Assembly: GCF_001544515.1 (NCBI RefSeq)
Contig: NZ_FCOL02000022.1
Span: forward strand, 1 to 64,000
DNA from: Caballeronia terrestris
GTDB taxonomy: Bacteria > Pseudomonadota > Gammaproteobacteria > Burkholderiales > Burkholderiaceae
DNA length: 64,000 nucleotides
Reading direction: 5' to 3'
The position numbers were made by a program, and so were the translations under genes. This document shows, piece after piece, positions 46,626 through 55,832 of the stretch. Every line of letters starts with the position of its first letter. The stretch's first letter is position 1. Under the pieces are notes generated by a model that saw only the letters and a list, made by a program, of their open reading frames with translations, made no database searches and was not told the DNA's origin.

Positions 46626-47888
46626 TCAGTCCGGCAGAATCGATTCGCCGGCGAACAACTGCTTCACTTCCTCGCGTTCGCGCACGAGCCGCGCGCGTTC
46701 GTGATCGACCATCACTTCGGCCGCACGCGGGCGCGTGTTGTAGTTCGAGCTCATCACGAAGCCATAAGCGCCGGCCGAGCAGATCGCAAGCAGATCGCCC
46801 GGTTCGACCGCCAGTGCGCGATCGCGCCCGAGCCAGTCGCCGCTCTCGCACACCGGACCGACCACGTCGTAGAGCTGCGCCTGCGCCGCGCGCTTCACGA
46901 CCGGCACGATCCGGTGAAACGCCTCATACATCGCCGGGCGCGCGAGGTCGTTCATCGCGGCATCGACGATGGCGAAGTTCTTTTCCTCGCCCGGCTTCAG
47001 ATACTCGACGCGCGTCAGCAGCACGCCCGCATTGCCGACGAGCGAGCGGCCCGGCTCGAAATACACTTCGCGCTGGCCGTGTCCGCGCTTCTCGACGTGC
47101 GCGAGCAGCGTGCGCACGAATTCGCCGATGTCGGGAGGAGTTTCGTCGTCGTAGGTGATGCCGAGGCCGCCGCCCACATCGACATGACGAATTTGCGCGC
47201 CGTCCGCCTCGATCTGTTCGACAAGGTCGAGCAGCTTGTCGACGGCGTCGAGATACGGGCTGATCTCGGTGATTTGCGAACCAATGTGACAATCGATACC
47301 GATCACGTCCAGATGCGGCATCGCGTGCGCTTCGGCGTAGGTCGCGCGCGCATCGGCGAAGGCCACGCCGAACTTGTTCGACTTGAGGCCGGTGGAAATG
47401 TATGGATGCGTTTTCGCGTCGACATCCGGGTTCACGCGCAACGAAACCGGCGCCTGCTTGCCCGCGGCTTTCGCCACGTCGTTCAGCGCGTGCAATTCCG
47501 GAATCGATTCGACGTTGAAGCACTTCACGCCCGCGTCGAGCGCTTCGCGCATTTCGGCTGCCGTCTTGCCGACGCCCGAGAACACCGTGTTTTCTGCCTT
47601 GCCGCCCGCGGCCAGCACGCGTGCCAGTTCACCCGCCGACACGATGTCGAACCCCGCGCCGAGCCGCGCGAACACGTTGAGCACGGCGAGGTTGCTGTTC
47701 GCCTTCACCGCGACGTGGATTTTCGCGCGGTGGCCGGCGCAGGCATCGGCGTAGGCGCGATAGGCCTCGGTCAGCGCGCTGCGCGAGTAGACGTAGAGCG
47801 GCGTGCCGAACTGATCGGCGAGCGACGCGGCGGAAACGCCTTCGACGTGCAGGACGTCGTCGTCGTAGGAGAATGCGGATTGAGTCAT
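46626..47888 (-). CDS. lysA: Diaminopimelate decarboxylase
   Basis: A 420-residue PLP enzyme that makes L-lysine from meso-diaminopimelate. The PLP lysine is Lys62 in HVAVKANSNLAVL. Other landmarks are HVDVGGGLGITY, EPGRSLVGNAGVLLT and the active-site VCESGDWLGRDR. It is an alanine-racemase-fold barrel protein of normal length. It lies 21 nt after lptM on the same transcript. Confidence 0.96.
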   Translation of the reverse strand: MTQSAFSYDDDVLHVEGVSAASLADQFGTPLYVYSRSALTEAYRAYADACAGHRAKIHVAVKANSNLAVLNVFARLGAGFDIVSAGELARVLAAGGKAENTVFSGVGKTAAEMREALDAGVKCFNVESIPELHALNDVAKAAGKQAPVSLRVNPDVDAKTHPYISTGLKSNKFGVAFADARATYAEAHAMPHLDVIGIDCHIGSQITEISPYLDAVDKLLDLVEQIEADGAQIRHVDVGGGLGITYDDETPPDIGEFVRTLLAHVEKRGHGQREVYFEPGRSLVGNAGVLLTRVEYLKPGEEKNFAIVDAAMNDLARPAMYEAFHRIVPVVKRAAQAQLYDVVGPVCESGDWLGRDRALAVEPGDLLAICSAGAYGFVMSSNYNTRPRAAEVMVDHERARLVREREEVKQLFAGESILPD

Positions 47889-47909
47889 GCGAAACCTGAG
47901 AGCGGCGAG

Positions 47910-48194
47910 TTAGTCAGCCGACGAAGCGGCTTTGGGCGCTGCGGCGTTGGATTTCAGATCGGTGTCGGGAGAAAGCGAGAGCGGCTGGCCGGAGGTGTCA
48001 GGAACGGTGCTTTCATCGCTGGAAGCGGCATCCGGCGGCGGCGTTTCCTGGAGACTGGCCGGGCGCTGGGGCAAGGGCGGCGTGGCCGGAAGATACAGCG
48101 GACCGCGTTGTCCACACCCGCCGAGCGCGCCCACCGTGACGGCGGAAACGGCCAAAGCCGCTACAATCGCGCTCATCCTGAAAACCACTCGCAT
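47910..48194 (-). CDS. lptM: LPS translocon maturation lipoprotein LptM (YifL-like)
   Basis: A 94-residue lipoprotein. The lipobox LGGC gives acylated Cys27, followed by the family hallmark GQRGPLYLP; the rest is a Pro/Ser/Ala-rich low-complexity tail. LptM in E. coli helps mature LptD at the outer membrane. The lptM-lysA order beside cyaY is conserved in many proteobacteria. The first ATG (48194) has an AGGGA stretch upstream. Confidence 0.88.
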   Translation of the reverse strand: MRVVFRMSAIVAALAVSAVTVGALGGCGQRGPLYLPATPPLPQRPASLQETPPPDAASSDESTVPDTSGQPLSLSPDTDLKSNAAAPKAASSAD

Positions 48195-48229
48195 GACTGT
48201 CCCTGAATAATTAATCGCTGGAGTTTAGC

Positions 48230-48547
48230 ATGACAGACCAGGAATACCTGACCCTTGCCGAGGCCGCGCTGACAGCCATCGAACGCTCTGTGGACAAGGC
48301 TCTCGCGGATATCGAGTTCGAGCGCAGCGGCAATGTTCTGACGCTGGAATTCGAGAATCGCACGAAGGTGATCGTCAATTTGCAGCCGCCGAAACACGAG
48401 ATCTGGCTGGCGGCGAAGGCGGGCGGTTTTCACTACAAATATGTCGACGGAAAGTGGCGCGACACGCGCGACAACTCCGAATTCTTCGCGACGCTGACGA
48501 AATACGCGACCGAACAAGCAGGCGAGCCGGTCAGCTTTTCAGCGTGA
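48230..48547 (+). CDS. cyaY: Frataxin-like iron-sulfur cluster protein CyaY
   Basis: A 105-residue protein that regulates iron delivery in Fe-S cluster assembly on IscS. The acidic first helix ([20 protein letters not shown]), the beta sheet [20 protein letters not shown] and [14 protein letters not shown] match the family. It is divergent from lptM with only 35 nt between them. A GGAG site precedes the ATG. Confidence 0.95.
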   Translation: MTDQEYLTLAEAALTAIERSVDKALADIEFERSGNVLTLEFENRTKVIVNLQPPKHEIWLAAKAGGFHYKYVDGKWRDTRDNSEFFATLTKYATEQAGEPVSFSA

Positions 48548-48554
48548 CCGGCTC
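48524..48554. terminator. Hairpin across the cyaY stop codon
   Basis: GAGCCGGTCA (48524-48533) pairs perfectly with TGACCGGCTC (48545-48554) around an 11-nt loop; the TGA stop codon is part of the 3' arm. There is no T run, so termination efficiency is doubtful, but it lies between convergent cyaY and mrcA. Confidence 0.45.
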
Positions 48555-48585
48555 GATTGGGCGGTAGCGAAAACGTCTTTCGCCG

Positions 48586-50988
48586 TCAGTTGCTGCCCTT
48601 GAACAGATTCATGATGTCCTGCTTTTCCTGCTCGCCGACGTCAGGTGTCGGGGCCGTCACGCCCGACACACCGTCCTGCGGCGGCGCCTGACTCACGCCG
48701 ATCGTCGCGACGAAGCCGTGGCCCGGCGTCATGTCGTCGTAGTACAGTTCGCCGCCGAGTGAGGTGACATCGGGCGGCTGCATCGGGCGCCATTCCGGCA
48801 CGTCGCGCAACGCGCGCGTCATGTAGTCCATCCACACAGGCAGCGCCAGTCCGCCGCCGGTTTCCTTGTCGCCAAGGGAGCGCGGGTTGTCATAGCCGAT
48901 CCACGCGATCGCCACGAGCGAATGCTGGTAGCCGGCGAACCAGGCATCGCGCGAATCGTTCGTCGTGCCCGTCTTGCCGGCGAGATCGCCGCGCTTCAGC
49001 TGATTCGTCTTCGATCCCGTGCCGCGCTGCGCGACGCTTTGCAGCAGGCTGTTCATCACGTACGCGTTGCGCGGAGTGATCGCGAGCGGCGCGGTTTCCT
49101 GCGCGACGAGCGGCTGCGGATGCGCGACCACCGCGCCGCGCGGATCGGTGATATCGGCGATCAGATACGGATTCACGCGATAACCGCCGTTCGCGAATAC
49201 CGAATACGCGGTTGCCATCTGCAGCGGCGTGACGAGCCCCGCGCCGAGCGCCATCGGCAGATAGGCGGGTTGACGGTCGGCATCGAAGCCGAAGCGCGTG
49301 ACGTACTGCTGCGCGTACTTTGTGCCGATGTGGCTGAGGATGCGGATCGACACGAGGTTCTTCGAGCGTTGCAGCGCCTGGCGCATCGACATTGGGCCGT
49401 CGAAGCCGCCGCCGTAGTTCTTCGGCTCCCACGCCTGGCCGCCCGTGTCGGCGGCGCTGAAGAAGAGCGGGGCGTCGTTGATGATGGTCGCGGGCGAGAG
49501 GCCCTTTTCCAGCGACGCCGAGTAGACGAACGGCTTGAAGCTCGATCCCGGCTGGCGCCACGCCTGCGTGACGTGGTTGAACTTGTTCTTGTTGAAGTCG
49601 AAGCCGCCGACGAGCGCGCGGATCGCGCCGTCCTGCGGCACGACCGAGATCAGCGCGCCTTCCACCTGCGGCAGTTGCGTGATGGTCCAGTCGCCGGCTT
49701 CGTTTTTCACGAGCCGCACGATCGCGCCCGGCCGGATGCGCTGGTTCGGCTGCGGGCGGGTCGAGAGCGCGTTCGCGACGAAACGCAGGTTGTTGCCATC
49801 GATGGTCGCCACGTTGCCGTCGATAAAACTCGCCTTCACCTGCTTCGGGCTTGCCGCCGTCACGACCGCCGCGACGATTTCGCCGTTATCCGGATGCTCG
49901 ACGAGGGCGTCGTCGATGGCCTGCTCGCGATCGTCTGCGTCTTTCGGAAGCTCGATGAACCCTTCTGGACCACGATAGCCGTGACGGTGCTCGTAATCCA
50001 TCAGGCCTTTTCGCACGGCGCGGTAGGCGGCGTCCTGATCGGCGGAATCGAGGGTGGTCACGACGTTCAGGCCGCGCGTGTACGCCTCCTCGCGGTATTG
50101 CGCGTACATCATCTGGCGCACCATTTCCGCCACGTACTCCGCGTGCACGCTGAATTCGCGCCCGGCGCCCTTCACGATGATCGGCTGCTTCGTCGCCTGT
50201 TCGTATTCGTCGGGCGTGATGTAGCGCAGTTCGAGCATGCGCTGAAGGATGTACTCCTGGCGCACCTTCGCGCGTTTCGGATTCACGACCGGGTTATACG
50301 CCGACGGCGCCTTCGGCAACCCGGCGAGCATCGCCGCCTCGGCGAGCGAAATATCTTTCAGATCTTTTCCGAAATAGACCCGCGCGGCGCTTGCAAAGCC
50401 GTACGCGCGCTGTCCGAGATAAATCTGATTCATATAGACCTCGAGAATCTGATCTTTCGTCAGCGCCCGCTCGATCTTGTACGCGAGCAGCATCTCGTAA
50501 ATCTTGCGGGTGTAGGTTTTTTCGCTCGACAGGAAGAAGTTGCGCGCGACCTGCATCGTGATCGTGCTCGCGCCTTGCGACGCCCGGCCGTTCGTCAGCG
50601 CGACGCTGCCCGCGCGCAGGATGCCGGTGAGGTCGACGCCGCCGTGGTCGTAGAAGCGCGCGTCCTCGATGGCGAGCACCGCTTTTTTCAGATGATCCGG
50701 CACGTCCTGGATACGCACGACACTGCGCCGCTCTTCGCCGAATTCGCCGATCAGCACGTGATCCGCCGTGTAGATGCGCAGTGGCACCTTCGGACGGTAG
50801 TCAGTCAGGGCTTCGAGCGACGGCAGGTTCGGTATCGCGACGACGAGCGCATAGCCGAGTACGAGCGCCGCGGAAATGATCAGCCCGAATATACAGATGA
50901 AAAATCCGAACAGAAGCCGCAACAGAAGCGGGCGCTTCTGCCGCTTGGGCGGCTGAGACGGCGGGTTCGACGGGGAAGAGGATTGCAT
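48586..50988 (-). CDS. mrcA: Penicillin-binding protein 1A
   Basis: An 800-residue bifunctional peptidoglycan synthase. One membrane helix (about 21-50) is followed by a GT51 glycosyltransferase domain with catalytic Glu108 in IEDARFYDH, an OB-like insert, and the transpeptidase domain with SXXK at Ser482-Lys485 and KTGT at 672-675. I choose ATG at 50988, because a perfect TATAAT on the minus strand lies at 51014-51019, downstream of the longer in-frame starts. The gene diverges from pilM, the ponA-pil arrangement known in many proteobacteria. Confidence 0.95.
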   Translation of the reverse strand: MQSSSPSNPPSQPPKRQKRPLLLRLLFGFFICIFGLIISAALVLGYALVVAIPNLPSLEALTDYRPKVPLRIYTADHVLIGEFGEERRSVVRIQDVPDHLKKAVLAIEDARFYDHGGVDLTGILRAGSVALTNGRASQGASTITMQVARNFFLSSEKTYTRKIYEMLLAYKIERALTKDQILEVYMNQIYLGQRAYGFASAARVYFGKDLKDISLAEAAMLAGLPKAPSAYNPVVNPKRAKVRQEYILQRMLELRYITPDEYEQATKQPIIVKGAGREFSVHAEYVAEMVRQMMYAQYREEAYTRGLNVVTTLDSADQDAAYRAVRKGLMDYEHRHGYRGPEGFIELPKDADDREQAIDDALVEHPDNGEIVAAVVTAASPKQVKASFIDGNVATIDGNNLRFVANALSTRPQPNQRIRPGAIVRLVKNEAGDWTITQLPQVEGALISVVPQDGAIRALVGGFDFNKNKFNHVTQAWRQPGSSFKPFVYSASLEKGLSPATIINDAPLFFSAADTGGQAWEPKNYGGGFDGPMSMRQALQRSKNLVSIRILSHIGTKYAQQYVTRFGFDADRQPAYLPMALGAGLVTPLQMATAYSVFANGGYRVNPYLIADITDPRGAVVAHPQPLVAQETAPLAITPRNAYVMNSLLQSVAQRGTGSKTNQLKRGDLAGKTGTTNDSRDAWFAGYQHSLVAIAWIGYDNPRSLGDKETGGGLALPVWMDYMTRALRDVPEWRPMQPPDVTSLGGELYYDDMTPGHGFVATIGVSQAPPQDGVSGVTAPTPDVGEQEKQDIMNLFKGSN

Positions 50989-51013
50989 AGCACCACCAAA
51001 AAACGGTCCCGCG

Positions 51014-51019
51014 ATTATA
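51014..51019 (-). promoter_or_regulatory. mrcA -10 element
   Basis: The minus strand reads TATAAT here, placing a start near 51007, about 19 nt before the mrcA ATG. The -35 region is poor. It decides against the longer mrcA starts at 51066 and 51048. Confidence 0.5.
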
Positions 51020-51182
51020 GCTGGCCGACTTTGCCGTCCTCGCTGCATGTTTCTTCGTCGTAGCACGCCGCCGGACCCGCGTTAGCCATCCGGCCGAATG
51101 GTCGCGACGCCCGCCGCTCACCACAATTCTCCTACTGCAAGCGCCTGAATGGTTCGGCGCGGGAGATATGAAGGGAGGCGGG

Positions 51183-52178
51183 ATGAAGAGGGAAGAAGCA
51201 TTACGCACGTCGTTGCTGACGGTCACGCGCCGGTACGCGGCGGGCATCGACGTAAGTGAGCGGGCGGTACGGCTCGCGGTCGTCAGCAGGCGGCTGCGAG
51301 CGAATGGGCCGGTATGCGTGGAGCACCTCGAATCGGTGCCGCTGCCGGCGGGCGCGATGATCGGCGGCGATTTCGTCGATCGGAACGCGATTTCGGCGGC
51401 GCTCAGCGAAGCGTTCGGGCGTTTGCCCGCGCGTGGCTCGTGCCGGGCGCTGCGTTGCGCGATGGGGCTGCCGGCTTCGGCGACGCTCACGGCGCAGGTG
51501 CCGCTCGCACGGCTGATCGAGGCGCGCAACGGTGCGCGGGGCGGGCGCGATCCGCTTGGCCTCCTAGAGCCGGCGGTGCTCGCGGAGGCCGAGCGCGCGG
51601 CAGGCATCGAGCGCGCGGCGCTGGCGGTCGACTGGTCGGTCGTATCGCGCAGCGACGGCTGCGCGCAGGTATCGATTGCGGCGACGGCGCGCCAGCACGT
51701 GGAGTCGCGCGTCGAGACGGCGGCGGCGGCCGGCATCTCGCTCTCGGCTATCGACGGCGAGCCCGCTGCGGCGTTGCGCGCGATGCGGCGTGCCGGAAGC
51801 ATCGAACTCGATTCGCGTGACAGCTACATCGTGTGCTGGGCCGAGGGCACGGGGCTGCACGCGTGGCTCGTCGGCGAGGACGGCGTGGAAAACGAACTGC
51901 GCTATCCGACGCCTGAGCATCTGTCGATCACCGACGCGCTGCGCGACCTGATCGGGCCGAAGGGGCCGCCGGACTGGATCTTCGTCGGCGGGGACCTCGA
52001 TCTGCTCGGCCGCGCGGGCTATCCCGCGACCGAGTTGCAGGCGATCTTCCGCTGTCCTGTGCTGCCGTTCGAATGCGCGCCATTCTGTAACGGGGCATCG
52101 CAAGTCGAGGAGGCGCTGCGGCACTCGCCGCTCTTCGCCGTCGCGTTCGGACTGGCCCTTCGCGAGGTGACGCAATGA
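51183..52178 (+). CDS. pilM: PilM-like type IV pilus assembly protein
   Basis: A 331-residue actin-like cytoplasmic protein at the base of the type IV pilus or DNA-uptake machine. The N-terminal phosphate-1-like strand AAGIDVSERAVRLAVVS is visible, but the rest is divergent from model PilM. GGGAGG at 51173-51178 supports the ATG at 51183; an ATG at 51168 is possible. Its stop overlaps the pilN start (ATGA), and pilN has the PilM-docking motif, which supports the assignment. Classification rests mainly on operon context. Confidence 0.8.
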   Translation: MKREEALRTSLLTVTRRYAAGIDVSERAVRLAVVSRRLRANGPVCVEHLESVPLPAGAMIGGDFVDRNAISAALSEAFGRLPARGSCRALRCAMGLPASATLTAQVPLARLIEARNGARGGRDPLGLLEPAVLAEAERAAGIERAALAVDWSVVSRSDGCAQVSIAATARQHVESRVETAAAAGISLSAIDGEPAAALRAMRRAGSIELDSRDSYIVCWAEGTGLHAWLVGEDGVENELRYPTPEHLSITDALRDLIGPKGPPDWIFVGGDLDLLGRAGYPATELQAIFRCPVLPFECAPFCNGASQVEEALRHSPLFAVAFGLALREVTQ

Positions 52179-52810
52179 CGAACTTCGTATTACGAGATGG
52201 CTTCAATCTCCTGCCGTATCGGTCGAGAAAGCGGCGCGAGGCCCGCAACCGGCGTTTGGCTGCGCTCGCGGCGGCCGGGTTGGCGGGATGCGCGGCGGTC
52301 GGCGCGGTCGCGGGCTGGGATACGTTCGAGCGGGTGCGGCTCGATCGGGTGCGAGGTGCGCTGGAAGCGGAACTTCGCAAATCGAGCGCGGAGGTCGCCG
52401 AGCACGGCCGGCTGACGGAATCCGAAGCAGAGCGGCGGCGCGCCCGCGAAGCCGCTGGACCGCTCGCGGCGCCCGGCGCGCGGTTTCTCGGCCTCCTCGA
52501 TGCGCTCGCTCAGGCGTCGCAGGGCGGCGTCGCGTTGCAGCGCGTGTCGCAGCGTGCGCAGGAGGTCGAGCTCGCGGCGTTCGCGCCCGATTCGCAGACG
52601 GCGGCGCGCTGGCTCAAGCGCCTGGAAACCGTGCGCGGCGTGCAGGCGGTGGAGGTCGTCGAAATGAAGCGGCCTGCGTCGCATGGCAAAGCCGATGCCG
52701 CCAGCGGCTACGAATTCACTGCGCTTGTGCGCTGGACTGGCGACGCGCCGTCCGCGCGGCCGCCGAAAGCGGTCGCGGCGGCGTCGAATCAACGGAGGCC
52801 CGCAAAATGA
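52175..52810 (+). CDS. pilN: PilN-like type IV pilus alignment protein
   Basis: A 211-residue bitopic membrane protein. The cytoplasmic N-terminus has the PilM-docking motif NLLPYR (10-15), then basic residues, one membrane helix (about 27-47) and a periplasmic coiled-coil and ferredoxin-like domain. The C-terminus is a disordered Ala/Pro/Lys tail. It overlaps pilM and pilO by four bases at each end. Confidence 0.85.
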   Translation: MTNFVLRDGFNLLPYRSRKRREARNRRLAALAAAGLAGCAAVGAVAGWDTFERVRLDRVRGALEAELRKSSAEVAEHGRLTESEAERRRAREAAGPLAAPGARFLGLLDALAQASQGGVALQRVSQRAQEVELAAFAPDSQTAARWLKRLETVRGVQAVEVVEMKRPASHGKADAASGYEFTALVRWTGDAPSARPPKAVAAASNQRRPAK

Positions 52811-53670
52811 ATACGCTCGCGATGAATCGCCAGATGGGGCGTGAAAGTGTTCTCAAACGATTGGCGACGCAGCCTATCGACGCATGGAGCCGCCGGCGCA
52901 CGGCGCTGACCGCCATCGCGTTCGGCACGCTCGTCTGTGTGCTGGGCGGGCAGATGTGGCGCGCGTCCGGCATCAGCGGCGTGGACGCCAGCCGCTCGAC
53001 ACTCGACGAAATGCAGCGGCGCGTCCAGCGGACGGGCAGCATCGTGTCCGCGCTGCCGGCGCTCCGGGCGCGTTTGGCGCACGATCGGCAAGCGACCGCG
53101 CGCTGGACTTCGGCCGATGCGCTCCAATCCATCCCGACACTCGCCGCGCAACACGGGCTGCGGGTCAGTGCGATCGAACCGGTGTCGGGAAAAAGCGGCG
53201 CGTCGGACGGCGAGCGCGCGCTGAAGCTGCGCGCGGAGGGCACGTTCGGCGAGGTGCGCCGCTTTCTGGACGCGCTCGGCTCACTGCCGCGTCTGGTCGT
53301 CGCGGACGCGGTCCAGTTGAAGCGCGGTCCGAATTCGCCCGCCTTCGAAGCGACGTTGCGTGTCTTCGAGACGCTGCCGGTCGTCGCGCGGCTTGTCCAG
53401 ACGGATCGGCGCGATGTTTCCGTCATCGATCCGTTCGGCAAAAAGGGCGCGGCGGCATTCGGGACGGCGGGTGAGATGTTGCTCGTCGGGACGCTGATCG
53501 GGCGGAAACGCGCGATGGCGCTAGTCGAGACGGCTTCGGGCATCGACGGCTTCGCGCCCGGGCAGATGATTGGCGACGAACGGCTCGGCCGGGTCAAGCC
53601 ACGTTCGATCGACCTCGCGCGCGGCGATGGCCAGTCGCGCACGGTGGCGTTCGCGGAGGATCGTCCGTGA
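52807..53670 (+). CDS. pilO: PilO-like protein with C-terminal PilP-like segment
   Basis: A 287-residue protein. A membrane helix (about 37-55) follows a basic cytoplasmic tail, then a PilO-type periplasmic region (about 60-205). The last about 70 residues, starting around MLLVGTLIGRKRAMALVE (near 223) and running through FAPGQMIGDERLGRVKPRSI, resemble the beta domain of the lipoprotein PilP. No separate pilP gene exists between this gene and pilQ, so the two functions appear fused. The start overlaps the pilN stop (ATGA). Confidence 0.78.
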   Translation: MNTLAMNRQMGRESVLKRLATQPIDAWSRRRTALTAIAFGTLVCVLGGQMWRASGISGVDASRSTLDEMQRRVQRTGSIVSALPALRARLAHDRQATARWTSADALQSIPTLAAQHGLRVSAIEPVSGKSGASDGERALKLRAEGTFGEVRRFLDALGSLPRLVVADAVQLKRGPNSPAFEATLRVFETLPVVARLVQTDRRDVSVIDPFGKKGAAAFGTAGEMLLVGTLIGRKRAMALVETASGIDGFAPGQMIGDERLGRVKPRSIDLARGDGQSRTVAFAEDRP

Positions 53671-55181
53671 TGGCGCGTTCGATCAATTTGCGGCGTCGAA
53701 AGCTGGCTGCCGGCGCGATCCTGCTGTGTCACGCGCTGGCGACGCAAAGCGCGGTGCCCCCTCTGCCTCCTTTGCCCGACACGCTTCCGACGGACCAATT
53801 CGCCGTCGATACGAGCGTGCCGCCTCCATCGGCTGTCGTCGCTCCCGAGACAAACGACTCGGGATGGCTTGCCCCTGCGGAAAAAACGGTCGCGCCAACG
53901 CCAGCAGCGCCTGAAATGCTCGAAGGCCCGCCAACGCCGCTGCCGCCTCTCGAACGCCTGAGCCACGCGAAAGACAATAAGGGCGACGACGGCAAGCCGA
54001 TCACGCTGAGCCTGAAAAACGCCGACCTTCCCGCCGTCCTTCAAACCTTCGCGAAATTTTCGGGCCTGAATATCGTCGTCAGCGAGAAGATCCGCGGCGT
54101 CGTCTCGTTGAATCTCGTGAACGTGCCCTGGTGGCGCGCGTTCGACACGCTCCTCGAAGTCAACGGCCTCGCGATGGAGCGCCACGGCGAGGTGATCTGG
54201 GTCGCGCCGCTCGCGGAACTGGCGGCGCGCGAAAAAATGCGCTTCGAAGCGCACGCCCGCGCCGCCGACCTGGAGCCGCTCGGCAGCCGCACGTTCGTGC
54301 TGCGCTACCCGCGCGCCGAAGACGTCCGCAAACTCCTGACCGGCTCGGGCAGCCAGCGAGTGCTGTCCAAGCGCGGCTCGGTGATGGCGGATTCGCGCAC
54401 GAACCTGCTGTTCGTCACCGATCTGGAGGCGCGCGTCGCGCAGATCGCCGAACTGATCGCTCGGATCGACCAGCCGACGCCGCAAGTGATGATCGAAGCG
54501 CGGATCGTCGAGGGCGAAGCCGGGTTCTCGCGCAATCTGGGCGTGAAGCTGTCGATGACGGCGGCGAGCGACCCCGCGCGCGGGTTGTCGAGCGGCGGAT
54601 ACGACCTGTCGGCGCGGCCGATCTCCGGTTTCGATGCTGCGACGGCCGGCCTCACGCTCTTCGCCACGCAGGCGACGCGGCTCCTGAACATCGAGCTGAG
54701 CGCGCTCGAAGCCGAGGGGCGCGGCCAGATCGTGTCGCGGCCGCGCGTCGTCACCGCGGATCGCGTAAAGGCGCTGGTCGAGCAGGGCACCGAGCTTCCT
54801 TATCAGGCGAAGGTCGGAAATGGCGTCTCGGGGGTGCAGTTTCGTCGCGCTGCGCTCAAACTGGAGGTCGAGCCGCAGATCACGCCGCATGGGCGCGTGA
54901 TCCTGGACCTGGATGTGTCGAAGGACAGTGTCGGCGAGCAGACCGCCGCCGGGCCCGCGATCAACACGAAGCACGTCCAGACGCGCGTCGAGGTGGAAGA
55001 CGGCGGGACGGTCGCGATCGGCGGAATTTATTCCGCAGACGAACGCGATGACGTCACAGGCGTGCCGCTGCTGTCGAAAATCCCGGTCCTTGGCGCGCTG
55101 TTCCCGCACGACGCGCGGCGGCGCTCGAAGAGCGAGCTGGTGATCTTCATCACGCCGCACATCGTGGGCTCGCCGGGCTGA
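53667..55181 (+). CDS. pilQ: PilQ-type secretin
   Basis: A 504-residue outer-membrane secretin through which the pilus or transforming DNA passes. A signal peptide (1-29) and a Pro-rich linker are followed by an STN/N0 domain (LSLKNADLPAVLQTF at about 113-127), an N1-like domain and the secretin domain (about 275-500) with the VPLLSKIPVLGALF signature. It lacks the AMIN domains of longer PilQ. GTG at 53667 or ATG at 53670 may start it; both overlap the pilO stop. Confidence 0.9.
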   Translation: MMARSINLRRRKLAAGAILLCHALATQSAVPPLPPLPDTLPTDQFAVDTSVPPPSAVVAPETNDSGWLAPAEKTVAPTPAAPEMLEGPPTPLPPLERLSHAKDNKGDDGKPITLSLKNADLPAVLQTFAKFSGLNIVVSEKIRGVVSLNLVNVPWWRAFDTLLEVNGLAMERHGEVIWVAPLAELAAREKMRFEAHARAADLEPLGSRTFVLRYPRAEDVRKLLTGSGSQRVLSKRGSVMADSRTNLLFVTDLEARVAQIAELIARIDQPTPQVMIEARIVEGEAGFSRNLGVKLSMTAASDPARGLSSGGYDLSARPISGFDAATAGLTLFATQATRLLNIELSALEAEGRGQIVSRPRVVTADRVKALVEQGTELPYQAKVGNGVSGVQFRRAALKLEVEPQITPHGRVILDLDVSKDSVGEQTAAGPAINTKHVQTRVEVEDGGTVAIGGIYSADERDDVTGVPLLSKIPVLGALFPHDARRRSKSELVIFITPHIVGSPG

Positions 55182-55280
55182 CGCGGGTCCGGCCGAGGGC
55201 GTCCAGACTCGACAAAGCGGGCGGTTTGCCCTTAAGCTGCCGCACGAAACAAAATCAGATTTCACCCAAAAGGAACCGAG

Positions 55281-55832
55281 TTGCACGCCGGGCACGCAAA
55301 CGCGAACATTTTTTTTGTCGGACTCATGGGGGCGGGAAAAACCACCGTGGGCCGTGCGGTTGCGCGCCGGTTACAGCGCTCGTTCATCGATTCGGACCAC
55401 GAGATCGAGGCGCGCACCGGCGCCCGGATTCCGGTGATCTGGGAACTCGAGGGTGAGGAAGGTTTTCGACTGCGCGAGGCCAATGTGATCGACGAGCTTT
55501 CGCAGCGCGAAGGCATCGTCCTCGCGACGGGCGGCGGCGCGATATTGCGGCCGGAAAATCGCGAACATCTGAAGAATCGCGGCATCGTCGTCTATTTGCG
55601 CGCGAATCCGCACGATCTCTGGCAGCGCACGCGGCGGGACAAGAACCGTCCGCTGCTGCAAACGGACGATCCGCGCGGCAAGCTCGAAGCGCTCTTCACA
55701 ACGCGCGATCCGCTCTATCACGAGTGCGCGCATTTCATCGTCGAAACCGGGCGGCCGACCGTCAACGCGCTCGTCAATATGGTCCTGATGCAACTGGAGA
55801 TGGCCGGCATCGTCAGACCGGCTGAGTCATAA
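55281..55832 (+). CDS. aroK: Shikimate kinase
   Basis: A 183-residue kinase that phosphorylates shikimate in the aromatic amino acid pathway. Walker A is GLMGAGKT (14-21), the shikimate-binding Asp residues are Asp37 and Asp39 (FIDSDHEIE), and the GGG of LATGGGAIL is present. The start is TTG at 55281, 7 nt after AAGGA. The stop overlaps the aroB start (TAATG). The pilQ-aroK-aroB order is widespread in proteobacteria. Confidence 0.95.
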   Translation: MHAGHANANIFFVGLMGAGKTTVGRAVARRLQRSFIDSDHEIEARTGARIPVIWELEGEEGFRLREANVIDELSQREGIVLATGGGAILRPENREHLKNRGIVVYLRANPHDLWQRTRRDKNRPLLQTDDPRGKLEALFTTRDPLYHECAHFIVETGRPTVNALVNMVLMQLEMAGIVRPAES

